Shown here piece after piece: positions 34,679-43,751 of a stretch of DNA of 64,000 nt. The DNA is taken from positions 1 to 64,000 of the forward strand of contig NZ_JAWUEL010000004.1 of NCBI RefSeq assembly GCF_034119425.1. The letters are read 5' to 3'. The first letter of the stretch is position 1. Each line of letters opens with the position of its first letter. The notes below the pieces were generated by a model. It ran no database searches. It saw only the letters and a program-made list of their open reading frames with translations, and had not been told where the DNA came from. This stretch comes from Actinotignum schaalii_C. Lineage in GTDB: Bacteria > Actinomycetota > Actinomycetes > Actinomycetales > Actinomycetaceae. The position numbers and the translations under genes are program-made.

Positions 34679-35584
34679 CTAGCTCTGCGGGCTTTCAGAT
34701 TCCGGAGTCTGAGCGGAAAGCTCGGTTTGGATAGTTGGCTCGGCTTGGCCGGAAGGTTGCTGCGCTTGCGGCTGCCCGCTACCTTGCTGGTATCCCGGCT
34801 GTCCGAAAGGCTGCCGTTGGCCATAGTTCTGCCCGGGCTGGGCATAGGGCTGGCGGTACGGCTGGGCTTGCCCCTGATAAGTTGGCTGGCTTTGATAGTG
34901 AGCTTGGCCCGGATACCCCTGGCCGTAACCTTGCGGATACCCCTGCGCAGGCGCACCCTGGCTCGGGTATCCCTGCGCCGGATAGCCCCGCCCGGGGTAG
35001 CCCTGGCCATACGCCTGTTGCGATGCCGGGCCGGGATAGCCGGGATAGTTTGGATAGCCCGGGTACGCGGGGCGCGCAGATTTCTTCGCTGCCGTTCCCG
35101 CAGCCACTCCCTGCGTGATCCCCACCAGCGCCAGAACCAGGGCCAGTACGCCGGTCACCCAGAAAAGCACGGTGTACTGCGCCCCGAATTCGCGTAGCAC
35201 ACCCACCGAACTATCCAAGGAGAGCGCCACGAGCCCACCCAGGGTGATCGCCCCGCCCAGGGGCGCCAACCACGAAAAAGCCTGGGCTGCCCGGCCAGAG
35301 GTGAACAAACCAAGCACTCCCGCCAGCAGCGCGAGCACCAGACCGAAACCGTACAGAATCACGGGCAGCCACACGCCACCCGGATGTGCCAGCCCAAATA
35401 TAGAGGCGTTATCCTCCCCCATAGCTAGGGCCGGTGTGAAACACAAAATAATAAGAGCGATGCTCAGCACGGTGGTAAGAGCCGCCAGGCCGCGCAGTGC
35501 GCCGGTGCCACGCTTTGATGCGGAGGGAACAGGGTAGCTCGGGGGGATAGGCTGCTGTGCGTATCCGGGATATTGAGTGCTCAT
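34679..35584 (-). CDS. Four-TM membrane protein with Tyr/Gly/Gln/Pro-rich tail
   Basis: This 301-aa protein begins MSTQYPGYAQQPIPPSYP and has four TM helices (ALTTVLSIALIILCFTPAL, WLPVILYGFGLVLALLAGVL, WLAPLGGAITLGGLVAL, VLFWVTGVLALVLALVGI). Its tail of about 125 residues is built from GYPxQGYP/YPGY-type repeats. This layout resembles many actinobacterial DUF4190/DUF4064-like proteins of unknown role. The overall plan (polar head, four TM, low-complexity tail) matches the unrelated-looking protein at 12639-13433. Small imperfect repeats of TTTAGTTCTGCGGCTC type lie around its stop codon. Confidence 0.7.
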   Translation of the reverse strand: MSTQYPGYAQQPIPPSYPVPSASKRGTGALRGLAALTTVLSIALIILCFTPALAMGEDNASIFGLAHPGGVWLPVILYGFGLVLALLAGVLGLFTSGRAAQAFSWLAPLGGAITLGGLVALSLDSSVGVLREFGAQYTVLFWVTGVLALVLALVGITQGVAAGTAAKKSARPAYPGYPNYPGYPGPASQQAYGQGYPGRGYPAQGYPSQGAPAQGYPQGYGQGYPGQAHYQSQPTYQGQAQPYRQPYAQPGQNYGQRQPFGQPGYQQGSGQPQAQQPSGQAEPTIQTELSAQTPESESPQS

Positions 35585-35912
35585 AGCCTTAAATGTAATC
35601 GATGTAACGCCCGCGCTGGGGGCGCGTTAGCTATGTCTCCCCGGGAGGGGCCCCAAACTCTCCCCGGCAATGTGAAATAACGCTCAGATTACGATGTGCC
35701 GGCTGGCGGCGGCATCGTACCACGCGCGCAAAAACCCCGAGAATCTGCGGGAAAGTCACGTGACAACCGTTTGAGTGCTCCTAAAAATCTCAAGAAAAAC
35801 GAGCCTTCCCCTCCGAATCATTGTCCAAATGTTACGAAATGGTTACACTCGATATAGTTTCGTTATAAAAGCGGGGCCGGAGGGTACCCGCGTAAGCAAC
35901 GGAGGAAGTTTA
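35585..35912. other. 328-bp region upstream of the rpf-like gene
   Basis: The region holds GC-rich inverted repeats near 35615-35665 and a promoter at 35821-35849, leaving a leader of about 57 nt. I looked for the ydaO (cyclic-di-AMP) riboswitch that often precedes rpf genes and did not find its consensus. Confidence 0.5.
35821..35849 (+). promoter_or_regulatory. Candidate promoter of the rpf-like gene
   Basis: TTGTCC (35821-35826) and TACACT (35844-35849) are separated by 17 bp, about 64 bp before the GTG start. Confidence 0.5.
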
Positions 35913-37052
35913 GTGGGGCGTCACAGCGCACAGGGAATGGGACTCGAGCAATTCGTTCGGGCTGAGGTTCGCACCCCGGGTCCGCGGTCGCGGGCTCTCA
36001 TGATGGAACGCGGCGCGGTGAGCGAGGCGGTGCAGGCCGCGCTGGCCACTCGGCCGCAGGCCACCGGTACCGCATTCCAGGCACCCGCCGCGGTGGAAGA
36101 TACCGCCGCGAACGCCCAGCTCAGCGCATTCCCGCTCAGTCGGCGCGGGGTTGCTGCGCTCGGGGCCGTGCTGCTGGCCGGTAGCGGTATCGGCCTGATG
36201 TCGCATATGTCGATGCCCGCCAATGCCTATGCGGATGGTTTCCCGGTGGCGCGCGCGGCGGGGGCCACGGTTTCCGAGTATTCTTTCACCGTTAATTTTG
36301 AAGGCGAAGAACGCAACCTCACCACCACGGCAGGCACCCTCGGGGATGCGCTGCAAGAAGCCGGAATCACGGTTTCTGGGGACGACGTTGTTTCGCAGAG
36401 CCTCGCCGCGCCGGTAACGCCCGGCTCCAAGGTCACCATCACCCGAGTGGAAAAGCGTGTGGTCACCGAAGAAGTGGTGGATGCGCACGGTTCCACCAAG
36501 GTCGACGACGCCGCGCTTGCCAAAGGCACCACCAAAGTGGAAACAGAAGGCAAGGATGGCATTTCTGCCAATACCTACGAAATTCGGGTGGAAAACGGCA
36601 AGGAAGTTGCTCGTACCCTGACTTTCTCCGCGGTCAAGCAGGCCCGCGTGGATGAAGTGGTCAAGGTGGGTACTTCGGAAAGCGCCGCCGCGGTAGCGGG
36701 CGCGAGTGCTGATGGGAGTAGCGCGGCCTCGGTGGCCAGCGTGGTTCCTGCTGGCACCGCCCAGGAAATCGCCTCGGGTATGCTCTCCGCTTACGGCTGG
36801 GGTCAGGACCAGTTCTCCTGCCTGGTGACGCTGTGGAACCGGGAATCGAATTGGAATCACCTGGCGGAGAACAGCTCCTCGGGGGCCTACGGTATTCCGC
36901 AGGCGCTGCCCGGCTCCAAGATGGCCTCCGCCGGCGCTGATTGGCAGACCAACCCGGCCACTCAGATCCGCTGGGGCCTGGGCTATATTGAAGGCCGCTA
37001 CGGCAGCCCCTGCGCCGCGCTCGGGCACTCCAACTCCCGCGGGTGGTACTAA
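35913..37052 (+). CDS. RpfB-like cell-wall hydrolase: DUF348, G5 and transglycosylase-like domain
   Basis: The 379-aa secreted protein has an N-terminal cytoplasmic stretch of about 70 residues, a TM/signal helix (GVAALGAVLLAGSGIGLMS), a DUF348 ubiquitin-like module (FTVNFEGEERNLTTTAGTLG), a G5 domain (VVTEEVVDAHGSTKVDDAAL onward) and a C-terminal lysozyme-fold domain. The last contains the presumed catalytic Glu in LWNRESNWNHLAENSSSGAY and ends AALGHSNSRGWY. It probably cleaves peptidoglycan during growth or resuscitation. GTG 35913 is chosen because GGAGGA stands 6 nt upstream; the frame is open further to 35775. rsmA follows, as in other actinobacteria. Confidence 0.88.
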   Translation: MGRHSAQGMGLEQFVRAEVRTPGPRSRALMMERGAVSEAVQAALATRPQATGTAFQAPAAVEDTAANAQLSAFPLSRRGVAALGAVLLAGSGIGLMSHMSMPANAYADGFPVARAAGATVSEYSFTVNFEGEERNLTTTAGTLGDALQEAGITVSGDDVVSQSLAAPVTPGSKVTITRVEKRVVTEEVVDAHGSTKVDDAALAKGTTKVETEGKDGISANTYEIRVENGKEVARTLTFSAVKQARVDEVVKVGTSESAAAVAGASADGSSAASVASVVPAGTAQEIASGMLSAYGWGQDQFSCLVTLWNRESNWNHLAENSSSGAYGIPQALPGSKMASAGADWQTNPATQIRWGLGYIEGRYGSPCAALGHSNSRGWY

Positions 37053-37244
37053 GCCTGCAGCGCTAAGGCTGCAGCCCCGGGTATACAGTTACACCATGAA
37101 TGTGGTGAGAAGCACGGTATTGGCCGGCAGCAGCGCCGCGCACTTGCTTTGCTGATCGCGGCAGTGGCGGCTGTGGTCCTTATTCTTATGTATCTCTGCT
37201 TGGGCATGTGGGCATAGTGGTCGGAGATTCGCGTTCCTTGGCGG

Positions 37245-38306
37245 ATGCGGATTTTCAAGGCGCATGCGGACGGTATTCACCAAGCCGGGTACACTGCATC
37301 TGTGGTCGCCAATCATATTGCTCAACAGGACTTGCCCGGTAACACACCGGCCGGTAACACGCCAGCAGGTAGTGATCCGGCTGGCAGCACCTGGGCTGGA
37401 ACTGCCCTCCTCACCCCGGTGGACGTGCGTGCGCTGTGCACGGCTCTGAATATTCGCCCCACCAAAACCCTGGGGCAAAACTTCGTGCACGATGGCGGCA
37501 CCGTGCGCAAAATCGTGCGGGAAGCCGGGGTGGGCCCGGGGAATAGGGTCCTCGAAATCGGCCCGGGCCTGGGCTCACTTACCCTGGCGCTCCTGGAAAG
37601 CGGTGCCTACGTATCCGCGGTGGAGATCGATGCCGCACTGGCCGCAGCTCTCCCCGATACGGTGGCGCGCCGCCACAGCGCCCCGGAAAATTTCGCGCTG
37701 CTCCACGCGGACGCCCTGAGCATCACCGGGCCCGAACAACTCGCTTGCCCGCCCGCGCTGCGCACCGGCCAGACCGAGGCTGCAGATAGCACGCGTACCT
37801 TCGCCCCCACCGCCCTGGTGGCCAACCTTCCCTATAACGTGGCGGTGCCGGTGCTCCTCACTCTCATGGAGGCCCTGCCCAGCCTGGAAACCATCACCGT
37901 GATGGTGCAGCTGGAAGTTGCCGACCGCCTGGCCGCTGCCCCCGGCTCGCGCACCTACGGCGTGCCCTCCGTCAAAGCCGCCTGGTACGGCAGCGCCACT
38001 CGCGGCGCGAAAATATCCCGTCACGTTTTCTACCCGGAGCCGAACGTGGATTCCGCCCTTGTCCACCTGCGCTTGCGGCCCGCGCCCGGTAACGATGACC
38101 TGCGCGAACGTGTTTTCACGGTGATCGACGCCGCTTTCGCTCAGCGGCGTAAAACTCTGCGCAGCGCCCTGGGTTCCTGGGCCGGCAGCCCCGCCGCCGC
38201 CGAAACTATCCTCGAGCGGGCCGGGGTATCGCCCCAGGCCCGCGGGGAAACCCTTACCATTGACGATTTTGTGCGGATCGCGCAGGCTCGCGAACTCCCC
38301 AACTAA
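37245..38306 (+). CDS. rsmA: 16S rRNA (adenine(1518)-N(6)/adenine(1519)-N(6))-dimethyltransferase
   Basis: This 353-aa enzyme (KsgA) dimethylates two adjacent adenines in the 3' hairpin of 16S rRNA. TKTLGQNFVHDGG is the family start motif (about residue 75), followed by the SAM loop VLEIGPGLGSLTLAL, the acidic ribose-binding VEIDAAL and the catalytic ANLPYNVAVPVL. The N-terminus is longer than usual, with PAGNTPAG-type repeats. GTG 37302 stands 6 nt after a TACACT box and could be the start of a leaderless mRNA, which would remove 19 residues. Confidence 0.93.
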   Translation: MRIFKAHADGIHQAGYTASVVANHIAQQDLPGNTPAGNTPAGSDPAGSTWAGTALLTPVDVRALCTALNIRPTKTLGQNFVHDGGTVRKIVREAGVGPGNRVLEIGPGLGSLTLALLESGAYVSAVEIDAALAAALPDTVARRHSAPENFALLHADALSITGPEQLACPPALRTGQTEAADSTRTFAPTALVANLPYNVAVPVLLTLMEALPSLETITVMVQLEVADRLAAAPGSRTYGVPSVKAAWYGSATRGAKISRHVFYPEPNVDSALVHLRLRPAPGNDDLRERVFTVIDAAFAQRRKTLRSALGSWAGSPAAAETILERAGVSPQARGETLTIDDFVRIAQARELPN

Positions 38307-38332
38307 TATTCATATTCCAAGGACCACCAGCT

Positions 38333-40189
38333 ATGGCACATTTACTTTCGGTACATGACGTGGGCGTCAGCCTGGGAAGTCGCGATATTCTCAGCAACGT
38401 TTCCCTGAGTTTAGAGGACGGCAGCCGCATCGGCGTCGTCGGCCCAAACGGGGGAGGGAAAACCACGCTGCTGCGCCTCATCACCGGGGCGCTCGCGCCC
38501 ACCAGCGGTGAGGTGATTCCCACCAATACCGCAACATTTGCCACCCTCACCCAGGCCGATGAGCTTCCCGATACCACGGTGCTCGAGGCGATTCACGCGG
38601 GCACTGCCCGCCACGAATGGGCCAGTGACGCGCGGGTGCGGGACCTGCATGCCGGGCTGCTCCCCGATATTCCCCTCCAGGCTCGGGTGCGTGAGCTTTC
38701 CGGTGGGCAGCGCCGGCGGGTGGCCCTGGCCCACACCCTCACCCGCGAGGCAAATATTATTATTCTTGACGAGCCGACCAACCACCTGGATGTCGAAGGG
38801 ATTACCTTCCTGGCGAATTATATTAAGGAACGTTTCGGCGGGCCGCGCCCGCGCGGAGCTCTCGTGGCCGTCACCCACGACCGCTGGTTCCTGGATGCGG
38901 TGGCCACCCGCCTGTGGGAAGTGGTGCCCGGGGTGGAAGGCCCGCGCGGGCAGATTCCCGGCCGGGTGGAAACCTACGAGGGCGGGTATTCGGATTATAT
39001 TTTCCAGCGCGCCGAGCGGGAACGCCAGGCTGCACTCGCCGAAGAAAAACGCAATAACCTAGTGCGGAAGGAGCTGGCGTGGCTGCGGCGCGGTGCCCCG
39101 GCCCGCACCTCCAAGCCGCGCTTCCGCATCGAAGCGGCGGAAAGCCTTATTGCCGACGTCCCGGCCCCGCGCGATACCGTGGAAATGACGCGTATGGCCG
39201 CCTCCCGCTTAGGCAAAGAAGTGGTCAATCTTGAGGACGTTAGCCTGCGCTACGGCGCGGGCCCAGAAATTTTACGCGGGGTGACCTGGCGGATTGCGCC
39301 GGGCGAACGCGTGGGGATCCTGGGCGCGAACGGCGCCGGGAAATCCTCGCTGCTCGCACTCATCGCCGGGCGGCTCCAGCCCACCTCCGGGCACGTCAAA
39401 CGTGGCGTCACCGTGAAACTCGCGGAACTATCCCAGCACACTCGCGAACTCGATGAGGTTGCGGATCTGCGCGTGGTGGAAGCCGTGAACGACGTCGCAG
39501 CTCGCGTGCAGGTGGGGAAGAAGGAACTCACCGCGAGCCAGGTGACCGAGCGGATGGGATTTACCCGCGAACGTGCCTGGACCCGGGTGAGTGAACTTTC
39601 TGGTGGGGAGCGGCGCCGCCTGCAATTCATGCGCCTGCTCATGGCCGAGCCGAATGTGCTGCTTCTGGACGAACCAACGAACGATCTGGATACCGATACC
39701 CTCGCCGCGATGGAGGACGTGCTAGACGGCTGGCCGGGCACCCTCATTGTGGTCTCCCATGACCGCTACCTGCTCGAACGCATGACGGACCGCCAGATTG
39801 CGGTGCTCGACGGCCAGGTGCGGGACCTGCCGGGTGGGGTAGATGAGTATTTACGGCTGCGCGAACGGGAACGAGAAGAGCGTGAGGGCGCCGGCGGTGC
39901 CGGCGGCGTGAGCAACTCCGGGGCTACGACTGCCACTTCCGGAACCGGATCTGAAAAAAGTGCGAGTGCCCTCCAGCGCGAAGCCCGCAAAGAAGTACAA
40001 CGCATCGAAAAACGCATGGGCCGGTTGCGCGAGCAGATCACGAAGCTGGAGGAGCGCAGTGCCGCCTGCGCGGTGAGCGGGGACTATGAGGAACTCGCGC
40101 GGATTGGCAAAGAGCTGAGTGATGCAAGCGGCCAGCTTGACGAGCTGGAAGAACAGTGGCTGGAGGCAGCTGAAGTAGCCGAGGGCTAA
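38333..40189 (+). CDS. ABC-F family ATPase (ribosome-associated)
   Basis: This 618-aa soluble protein has two ABC domains in one chain and no membrane part. The first has Walker A GPNGGGKTT, signature LSGGQRRRVALAHTL and Walker B IIILDEPTNHLD. The second has GANGAGKSS, LSGGERRRLQFMRLL and VLLLDEPTNDLD. An interdomain linker and a C-terminal coiled coil (about residues 540-618, KEVQRIEKRMGRLREQITKL) match the Uup-like group. ABC-F proteins act on the ribosome, relieving stalls or giving antibiotic protection. It follows rsmA by 26 bp and may be co-transcribed. Confidence 0.9.
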   Translation: MAHLLSVHDVGVSLGSRDILSNVSLSLEDGSRIGVVGPNGGGKTTLLRLITGALAPTSGEVIPTNTATFATLTQADELPDTTVLEAIHAGTARHEWASDARVRDLHAGLLPDIPLQARVRELSGGQRRRVALAHTLTREANIIILDEPTNHLDVEGITFLANYIKERFGGPRPRGALVAVTHDRWFLDAVATRLWEVVPGVEGPRGQIPGRVETYEGGYSDYIFQRAERERQAALAEEKRNNLVRKELAWLRRGAPARTSKPRFRIEAAESLIADVPAPRDTVEMTRMAASRLGKEVVNLEDVSLRYGAGPEILRGVTWRIAPGERVGILGANGAGKSSLLALIAGRLQPTSGHVKRGVTVKLAELSQHTRELDEVADLRVVEAVNDVAARVQVGKKELTASQVTERMGFTRERAWTRVSELSGGERRRLQFMRLLMAEPNVLLLDEPTNDLDTDTLAAMEDVLDGWPGTLIVVSHDRYLLERMTDRQIAVLDGQVRDLPGGVDEYLRLREREREEREGAGGAGGVSNSGATTATSGTGSEKSASALQREARKEVQRIEKRMGRLREQITKLEERSAACAVSGDYEELARIGKELSDASGQLDELEEQWLEAAEVAEG

Positions 40190-40236
40190 GGCGGACGCAC
40201 CCGTCCAGCCAGAGCCGCACTTCGGCCAGGTATATA

Positions 40237-40283
40237 CACGTGGGGCCCGGGAGAATTCCCGGGCCCCACGTGCGTCGTCGTAC
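40237..40283 (+). terminator. Putative terminator: 16-bp perfect hairpin plus GTCGTCGTAC
   Basis: CACGTGGGGCCCGGGA (40237-40252) pairs with 40257-40272 around GAAT. After one C, GTCGTCGTAC follows at 40274-40283. It lies 47 bp after the ABC-F stop and just before the end of the converging ABC-2 gene. Confidence 0.7.
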
Positions 40284-40294
40284 TATATGAGAAC

Positions 40295-41485
40295 TTAGGC
40301 GGCTTTACGGAAAATCTGCGTGAGCTTGACGCGCTCACCCATCCGCAAAATCGAGCGTTCGTAAATCTTGCCGGCCAGGATCGCCAGCAGGAAGACCCCA
40401 AGCGCGTTGATGCCAACCGCCGCCAGTTCTTCCACGAGCGGGACCTCGCCGACCGCGCTGCGCATGGGCATCATGAACGGGCCGAAGAAGGGCAGCACGG
40501 AGAGAATCTTCGTGACCGCGGCCTCGGGCAGCGCCGGAATGAGGTAGATCGCGGTGTAGAAGGGGATGAACTGGACGAACATGACCGGGGTGTTGATTCC
40601 GGCCAGGTCTTCCTGGCGGGACACCGTGGCCGCCAACCCGCCCACCAGCGCGGTGGCGGTGAAATAGCCGAGCACCATCCACAGGACCGTGCGCGCCACC
40701 ATCCCGGCCAGTCCGAATTCCTGGAGGAAACTGAGATCGGGAACCAGCCCGGAAATCGCCACACCGGTAATAATTGCGCCGATATAGCCGAAGAGGATCA
40801 CTACCCAACCGGCTCCCAAGCCCAGCACTTTGCCCAGTAGCAGGACGCGCGGGCGGACTGTGGTCAAAATAATTTCCACCACGCGGGAAGATTTTTCTTC
40901 GACGACGCCGGCACCAACGGCGCCAATTCCACCCATCACCATGAAGAAAATCAGCATGGCACTCACCGAACCGATGAGGAAACCGATGGGATTAGCTTCG
41001 ATGCCGGAGGGAGTGTAATTCACCGTCTGCACCTGAAGATTATTAATGGTATCCAGGTGGGCGAGGACCGTGGCATCCACCCCGGATTGCTCCAGCACGT
41101 AGGTGCTGAGGATCTTCTTGAGAGCGGGAAGTTCCTTCGGATTCGGGGACGTGGCCACGATCTGCGGATCGAGGGCGGTACCGGAAATACCGATCTCCGC
41201 TTCCGGTTCTTCAGCCGCTAGCTCGGCGGCGATATTAGTGGTCGGGAGGGCGGAAAAACCGGCGCCCTCGAGGTAGGGCTGGAGCTCCGCGGCGCTGGCT
41301 TCCAGGTAAATGCCCTGGGCTTGCGGGGCCGGGGCGGCTCCGTTAGCTTCATCATCCCCGCCCAGGAACACGCGGCCCGCGAAGCCGGCCACAATGGCGA
41401 TCACCCACATAACCGCCAAGGAAATCATGGTGGCGCGGGAGGCAAAAACATTCTTGAACTCGCGTGCGAAAACAATGCGTACCAT
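40295..41485 (-). CDS. ABC-2 type exporter permease (NatB-like)
   Basis: This 396-aa membrane subunit has TM1 in FASRATMISLAVMWVIAIVAGF, then an extracellular domain of about 130 residues and five to six further helices (GFLIGSVSAMLIFFMVMGGIGAV, LGAGWVVILFGYIGAIITGVA, TVLWMVLGYFTATALVGGLAA, PFYTAIYLIPALPEAAV, GINALGVFLLAILAGKIYE). EEKSSRVVEIILTTVRPRVLLLGKVLG is the typical ABC-2 intracellular segment of the NatB/DUF3533 group. Its start overlaps the stop of the ATPase gene by one base. Confidence 0.9.
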   Translation of the reverse strand: MVRIVFAREFKNVFASRATMISLAVMWVIAIVAGFAGRVFLGGDDEANGAAPAPQAQGIYLEASAAELQPYLEGAGFSALPTTNIAAELAAEEPEAEIGISGTALDPQIVATSPNPKELPALKKILSTYVLEQSGVDATVLAHLDTINNLQVQTVNYTPSGIEANPIGFLIGSVSAMLIFFMVMGGIGAVGAGVVEEKSSRVVEIILTTVRPRVLLLGKVLGLGAGWVVILFGYIGAIITGVAISGLVPDLSFLQEFGLAGMVARTVLWMVLGYFTATALVGGLAATVSRQEDLAGINTPVMFVQFIPFYTAIYLIPALPEAAVTKILSVLPFFGPFMMPMRSAVGEVPLVEELAAVGINALGVFLLAILAGKIYERSILRMGERVKLTQIFRKAA

Positions 41486-42546
41486 TACTTAGCCTTCTTT
41501 CCGAACAGCGAGCCGAACAGGCCACGCTTTTTCTTGGGGGTGGCCGCATCGCCTTCCTCCGCGGAGGGCACCTGAACAACGTCGCGGAACAATTCCGTGA
41601 GGTGGGGGCGGCGCTGGGTGAATTCCACCACGGTGCCCGCCTGCTGGGCCGCCGCGAGAAGCGCGGCGGTGGGATCGGCGGTGGTTTGTGCAGCGGCCGT
41701 GTTGATACCGGTTCCTGCGGTGATACCGGCGGCTGGGGTTTCCACGAGCACCCGGGCAATCCCGGCGCTCAGCGGCGCCTCCGAGGTACCGGCCAGCAGA
41801 TCGGGATGGACGGTAAATCCGGCCTGGCTGAGGGCCGTGCGCAGCGTGGCTTCCTCGGCACGTACCGCCAGCGCGTAGGGCGGATTACCGGAATTTCGCA
41901 GCTCATCGACGGTGCCACGGGCCACGATATTTCCACCCGCGAGAATCCCAACGCTATCGCAGAGGCGTTCTACCAGATCGAGCTGATGGGAGGAGAAAAT
42001 AACCGGAACACCCTCATCGGCCTTCTGGCGCAGCGTATCGCTCATGGTGCGCACCGCCACCGGGTCTAGCCCGGAGAAAGGTTCGTCAAGAATGAGGAGT
42101 TCTGGATCGTGAATGAGGGCGGCGGCCAGCTGCACGCGCTGCTGGTTACCGAGGGAAAGTTTCTGGACGGCATCCTCCCGGCGTGAAGCCACCCCGAGGC
42201 GATCAGTCCAGCGCTCCATGGCGGCCCGCGCCGCATCCGGGCTCATCCCGTGCAGGCGCGCAAAATAGATCAGCTGCTTATCGACCGGCATTTTTGGGTA
42301 GAGACCGCGTTCTTCTGGCATATAGCCGATGCGCTGGCGCGCCGCGAAATCAATAGGGCCACCATTCCAGGTCACCTGCCCGGAATCTTTACTCAGGAGG
42401 CCGAGCATAATGCGCATTGCAGTGGTTTTCCCGGCGCCGTTCGAGCCGACGAAACCGAAGATTTCACCGGGGCGAACCGCGAAGGTGAGATTTTGCAATA
42501 CTTTGCGCGACCCGAAACTCTTGGAGATATTCTCAACGGAGAGCAT
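41485..42546 (-). CDS. ABC exporter ATP-binding protein (NatA-like)
   Basis: This 353-aa ATPase partners the permease encoded next. Walker A is GSNGAGKTT, the signature is LSLGNQQRVQLAAAL (a Leu/Gly variant of LSGGQ as in NatA-type proteins) and Walker B is LLILDEPFSGLD, with an H-loop at IFSSHQLDLVERLC. About 120 residues after the core form the usual accessory domain, here with an Ala/Thr-rich insert (PAAGITAGTGINTAAAQTT). The operon may export sodium, drugs or peptides. The divergent TetR gene is a likely regulator. Confidence 0.9.
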   Translation of the reverse strand: MLSVENISKSFGSRKVLQNLTFAVRPGEIFGFVGSNGAGKTTAMRIMLGLLSKDSGQVTWNGGPIDFAARQRIGYMPEERGLYPKMPVDKQLIYFARLHGMSPDAARAAMERWTDRLGVASRREDAVQKLSLGNQQRVQLAAALIHDPELLILDEPFSGLDPVAVRTMSDTLRQKADEGVPVIFSSHQLDLVERLCDSVGILAGGNIVARGTVDELRNSGNPPYALAVRAEEATLRTALSQAGFTVHPDLLAGTSEAPLSAGIARVLVETPAAGITAGTGINTAAAQTTADPTAALLAAAQQAGTVVEFTQRRPHLTELFRDVVQVPSAEEGDAATPKKKRGLFGSLFGKKAK

Positions 42547-42753
42547 GAGGGGTACGTCCTTGCTGTCGTGCGATTGATGAAAATTCTAGGGGTAGCACGC
42601 CACGCGCCCAGACACGGGCAACCGCCGCGCGCAAGACCGGTGACGTCACCTAGAGCGCCATCGTTCTATTTGCGTGTCGCTGTCCATTCTATGTCACAGC
42701 CCGGGGCAAACCTAAAACTGCACTTCCCGCTCAATGCGTTCCTTTGCGCTGGC

Positions 42754-43542
42754 TCAGTGCCCACCGCGGGTGAGGAGGCGCGGTTGCGATTCCAGCCCGC
42801 GTAAGCCGTTCCACATAAAGTTCACCACGTGCTCCGCCACTGTTTCCTTATCGGGCTGGCGCACATCCACCCACCACTGGCCCACCTGGCCGAGTGCCCC
42901 GGCCAGGGTCTGCCCGTAAATGCGGGCATATTGCGGAGAAATACCATTACGCCCCAGCATGGGCGCCAGTAAATCCGAGGCGTAATCAGCCACATCCGCG
43001 ATCACGGTGGAGAAGGAATCCCCGCCGAGGGTAGCTGGCGAGCGCTGTACGAGGAGGCGAAAACCGTCGTCGTTATGCTCGATGTAATCCAGTACGGCGA
43101 CGACGATGGACTCAAGTACCTCACGCTCGGGCAAGCCAATATTCATACGCGCGGAGAGCAATTCCGTGAGCGTGACGAGTTCACGATCCACCACCACGTT
43201 GTAAATGCCCTCTTTGGACCCGAAGTGTTCGTACACAACCGGCTTGGAGACCTGGGCGGCCGCGGCGATTTCTTCAATAGAAACACCGTCAAAACCCTGC
43301 GCCGCGAAAAGTTCGCGGGCCACGCCCACCAATTGTTTACGCCGGTCCGCTCGCGACATGCGCACCCGTTTCTTTTCCGAAGCGGGGGCCGGTGTGGTGG
43401 CCGGTGTGGTGGCCGGAGTGGAGGTGTTCGGGGAGGCAGCCGCGGTGGTGGCAGCGGTGTTCTGGGTGGGGTGAGTAAGAGTGTTGTTGGCGGCGCGCGC
43501 AGCATCGATGCCGTTCGTGCCCTCAGGCGAGGTCTGTTTCAT
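42754..43542 (-). CDS. TetR-family transcriptional regulator
   Basis: This 262-aa protein begins with about 65 Thr/Ala/Pro-rich residues, then a TetR helix-turn-helix: LVGVARELFAAQGFDGVSIE, EIAAAAQVSKPVVYEHFGSK, EGIYNVVVD. The ligand-binding part ends near RGLESQPRLL. ATG 43542 (MKQTSPEGT) is used; it lies only a few bases after a CATAAT box with no Shine-Dalgarno, so the mRNA may be leaderless. It lies upstream of and co-directional with the NatAB-like exporter genes and probably represses them. Confidence 0.87.
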   Translation of the reverse strand: MKQTSPEGTNGIDAARAANNTLTHPTQNTAATTAAASPNTSTPATTPATTPAPASEKKRVRMSRADRRKQLVGVARELFAAQGFDGVSIEEIAAAAQVSKPVVYEHFGSKEGIYNVVVDRELVTLTELLSARMNIGLPEREVLESIVVAVLDYIEHNDDGFRLLVQRSPATLGGDSFSTVIADVADYASDLLAPMLGRNGISPQYARIYGQTLAGALGQVGQWWVDVRQPDKETVAEHVVNFMWNGLRGLESQPRLLTRGGH

Positions 43543-43612
43543 ACTTAGTATTATGCCAGGAGCGCTTCGGTCGGTTAGACTATATCGGTGCCGGCCCGCG
43601 CGTCGGCAGTTC

Positions 43613-43683
43613 TCCGCCATGGTGTAACGGCAACACAGCGGTCTTTGGAACCGTTATTCTAGGTTCGAATCCTAGTGGCGGAA
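43613..43683 (+). tRNA. tRNA-Gln (TTG anticodon)
   Basis: Acceptor TCCGCCA pairs with TGGCGGA. The anticodon loop CTTTGGA gives TTG, and the T arm is CTAGG TTCGAAT CCTAG. CCA is not encoded. Confidence 0.95.
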
Positions 43684-43751
43684 CGTTTTCGGGCGCAGCG
43701 TCGGCGTCCGTGGCGAACTATAGGGCGCATCGCCGCCGGAAAAGGGAAGGC

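Noticed and set aside
35585..35900. ydaO riboswitch upstream of the rpf-like gene
   Set aside because: Looked for because such switches often precede rpf genes, but the conserved core sequences are not visible.
37096..37216. Possible tiny one-TM protein (LALLIAAVAAVVLILMYLC) between rpf and rsmA
   Set aside because: The hydrophobic frame has no start codon; ATG 37096 is in another frame and stops early. A frameshift would be needed, so it is not called.
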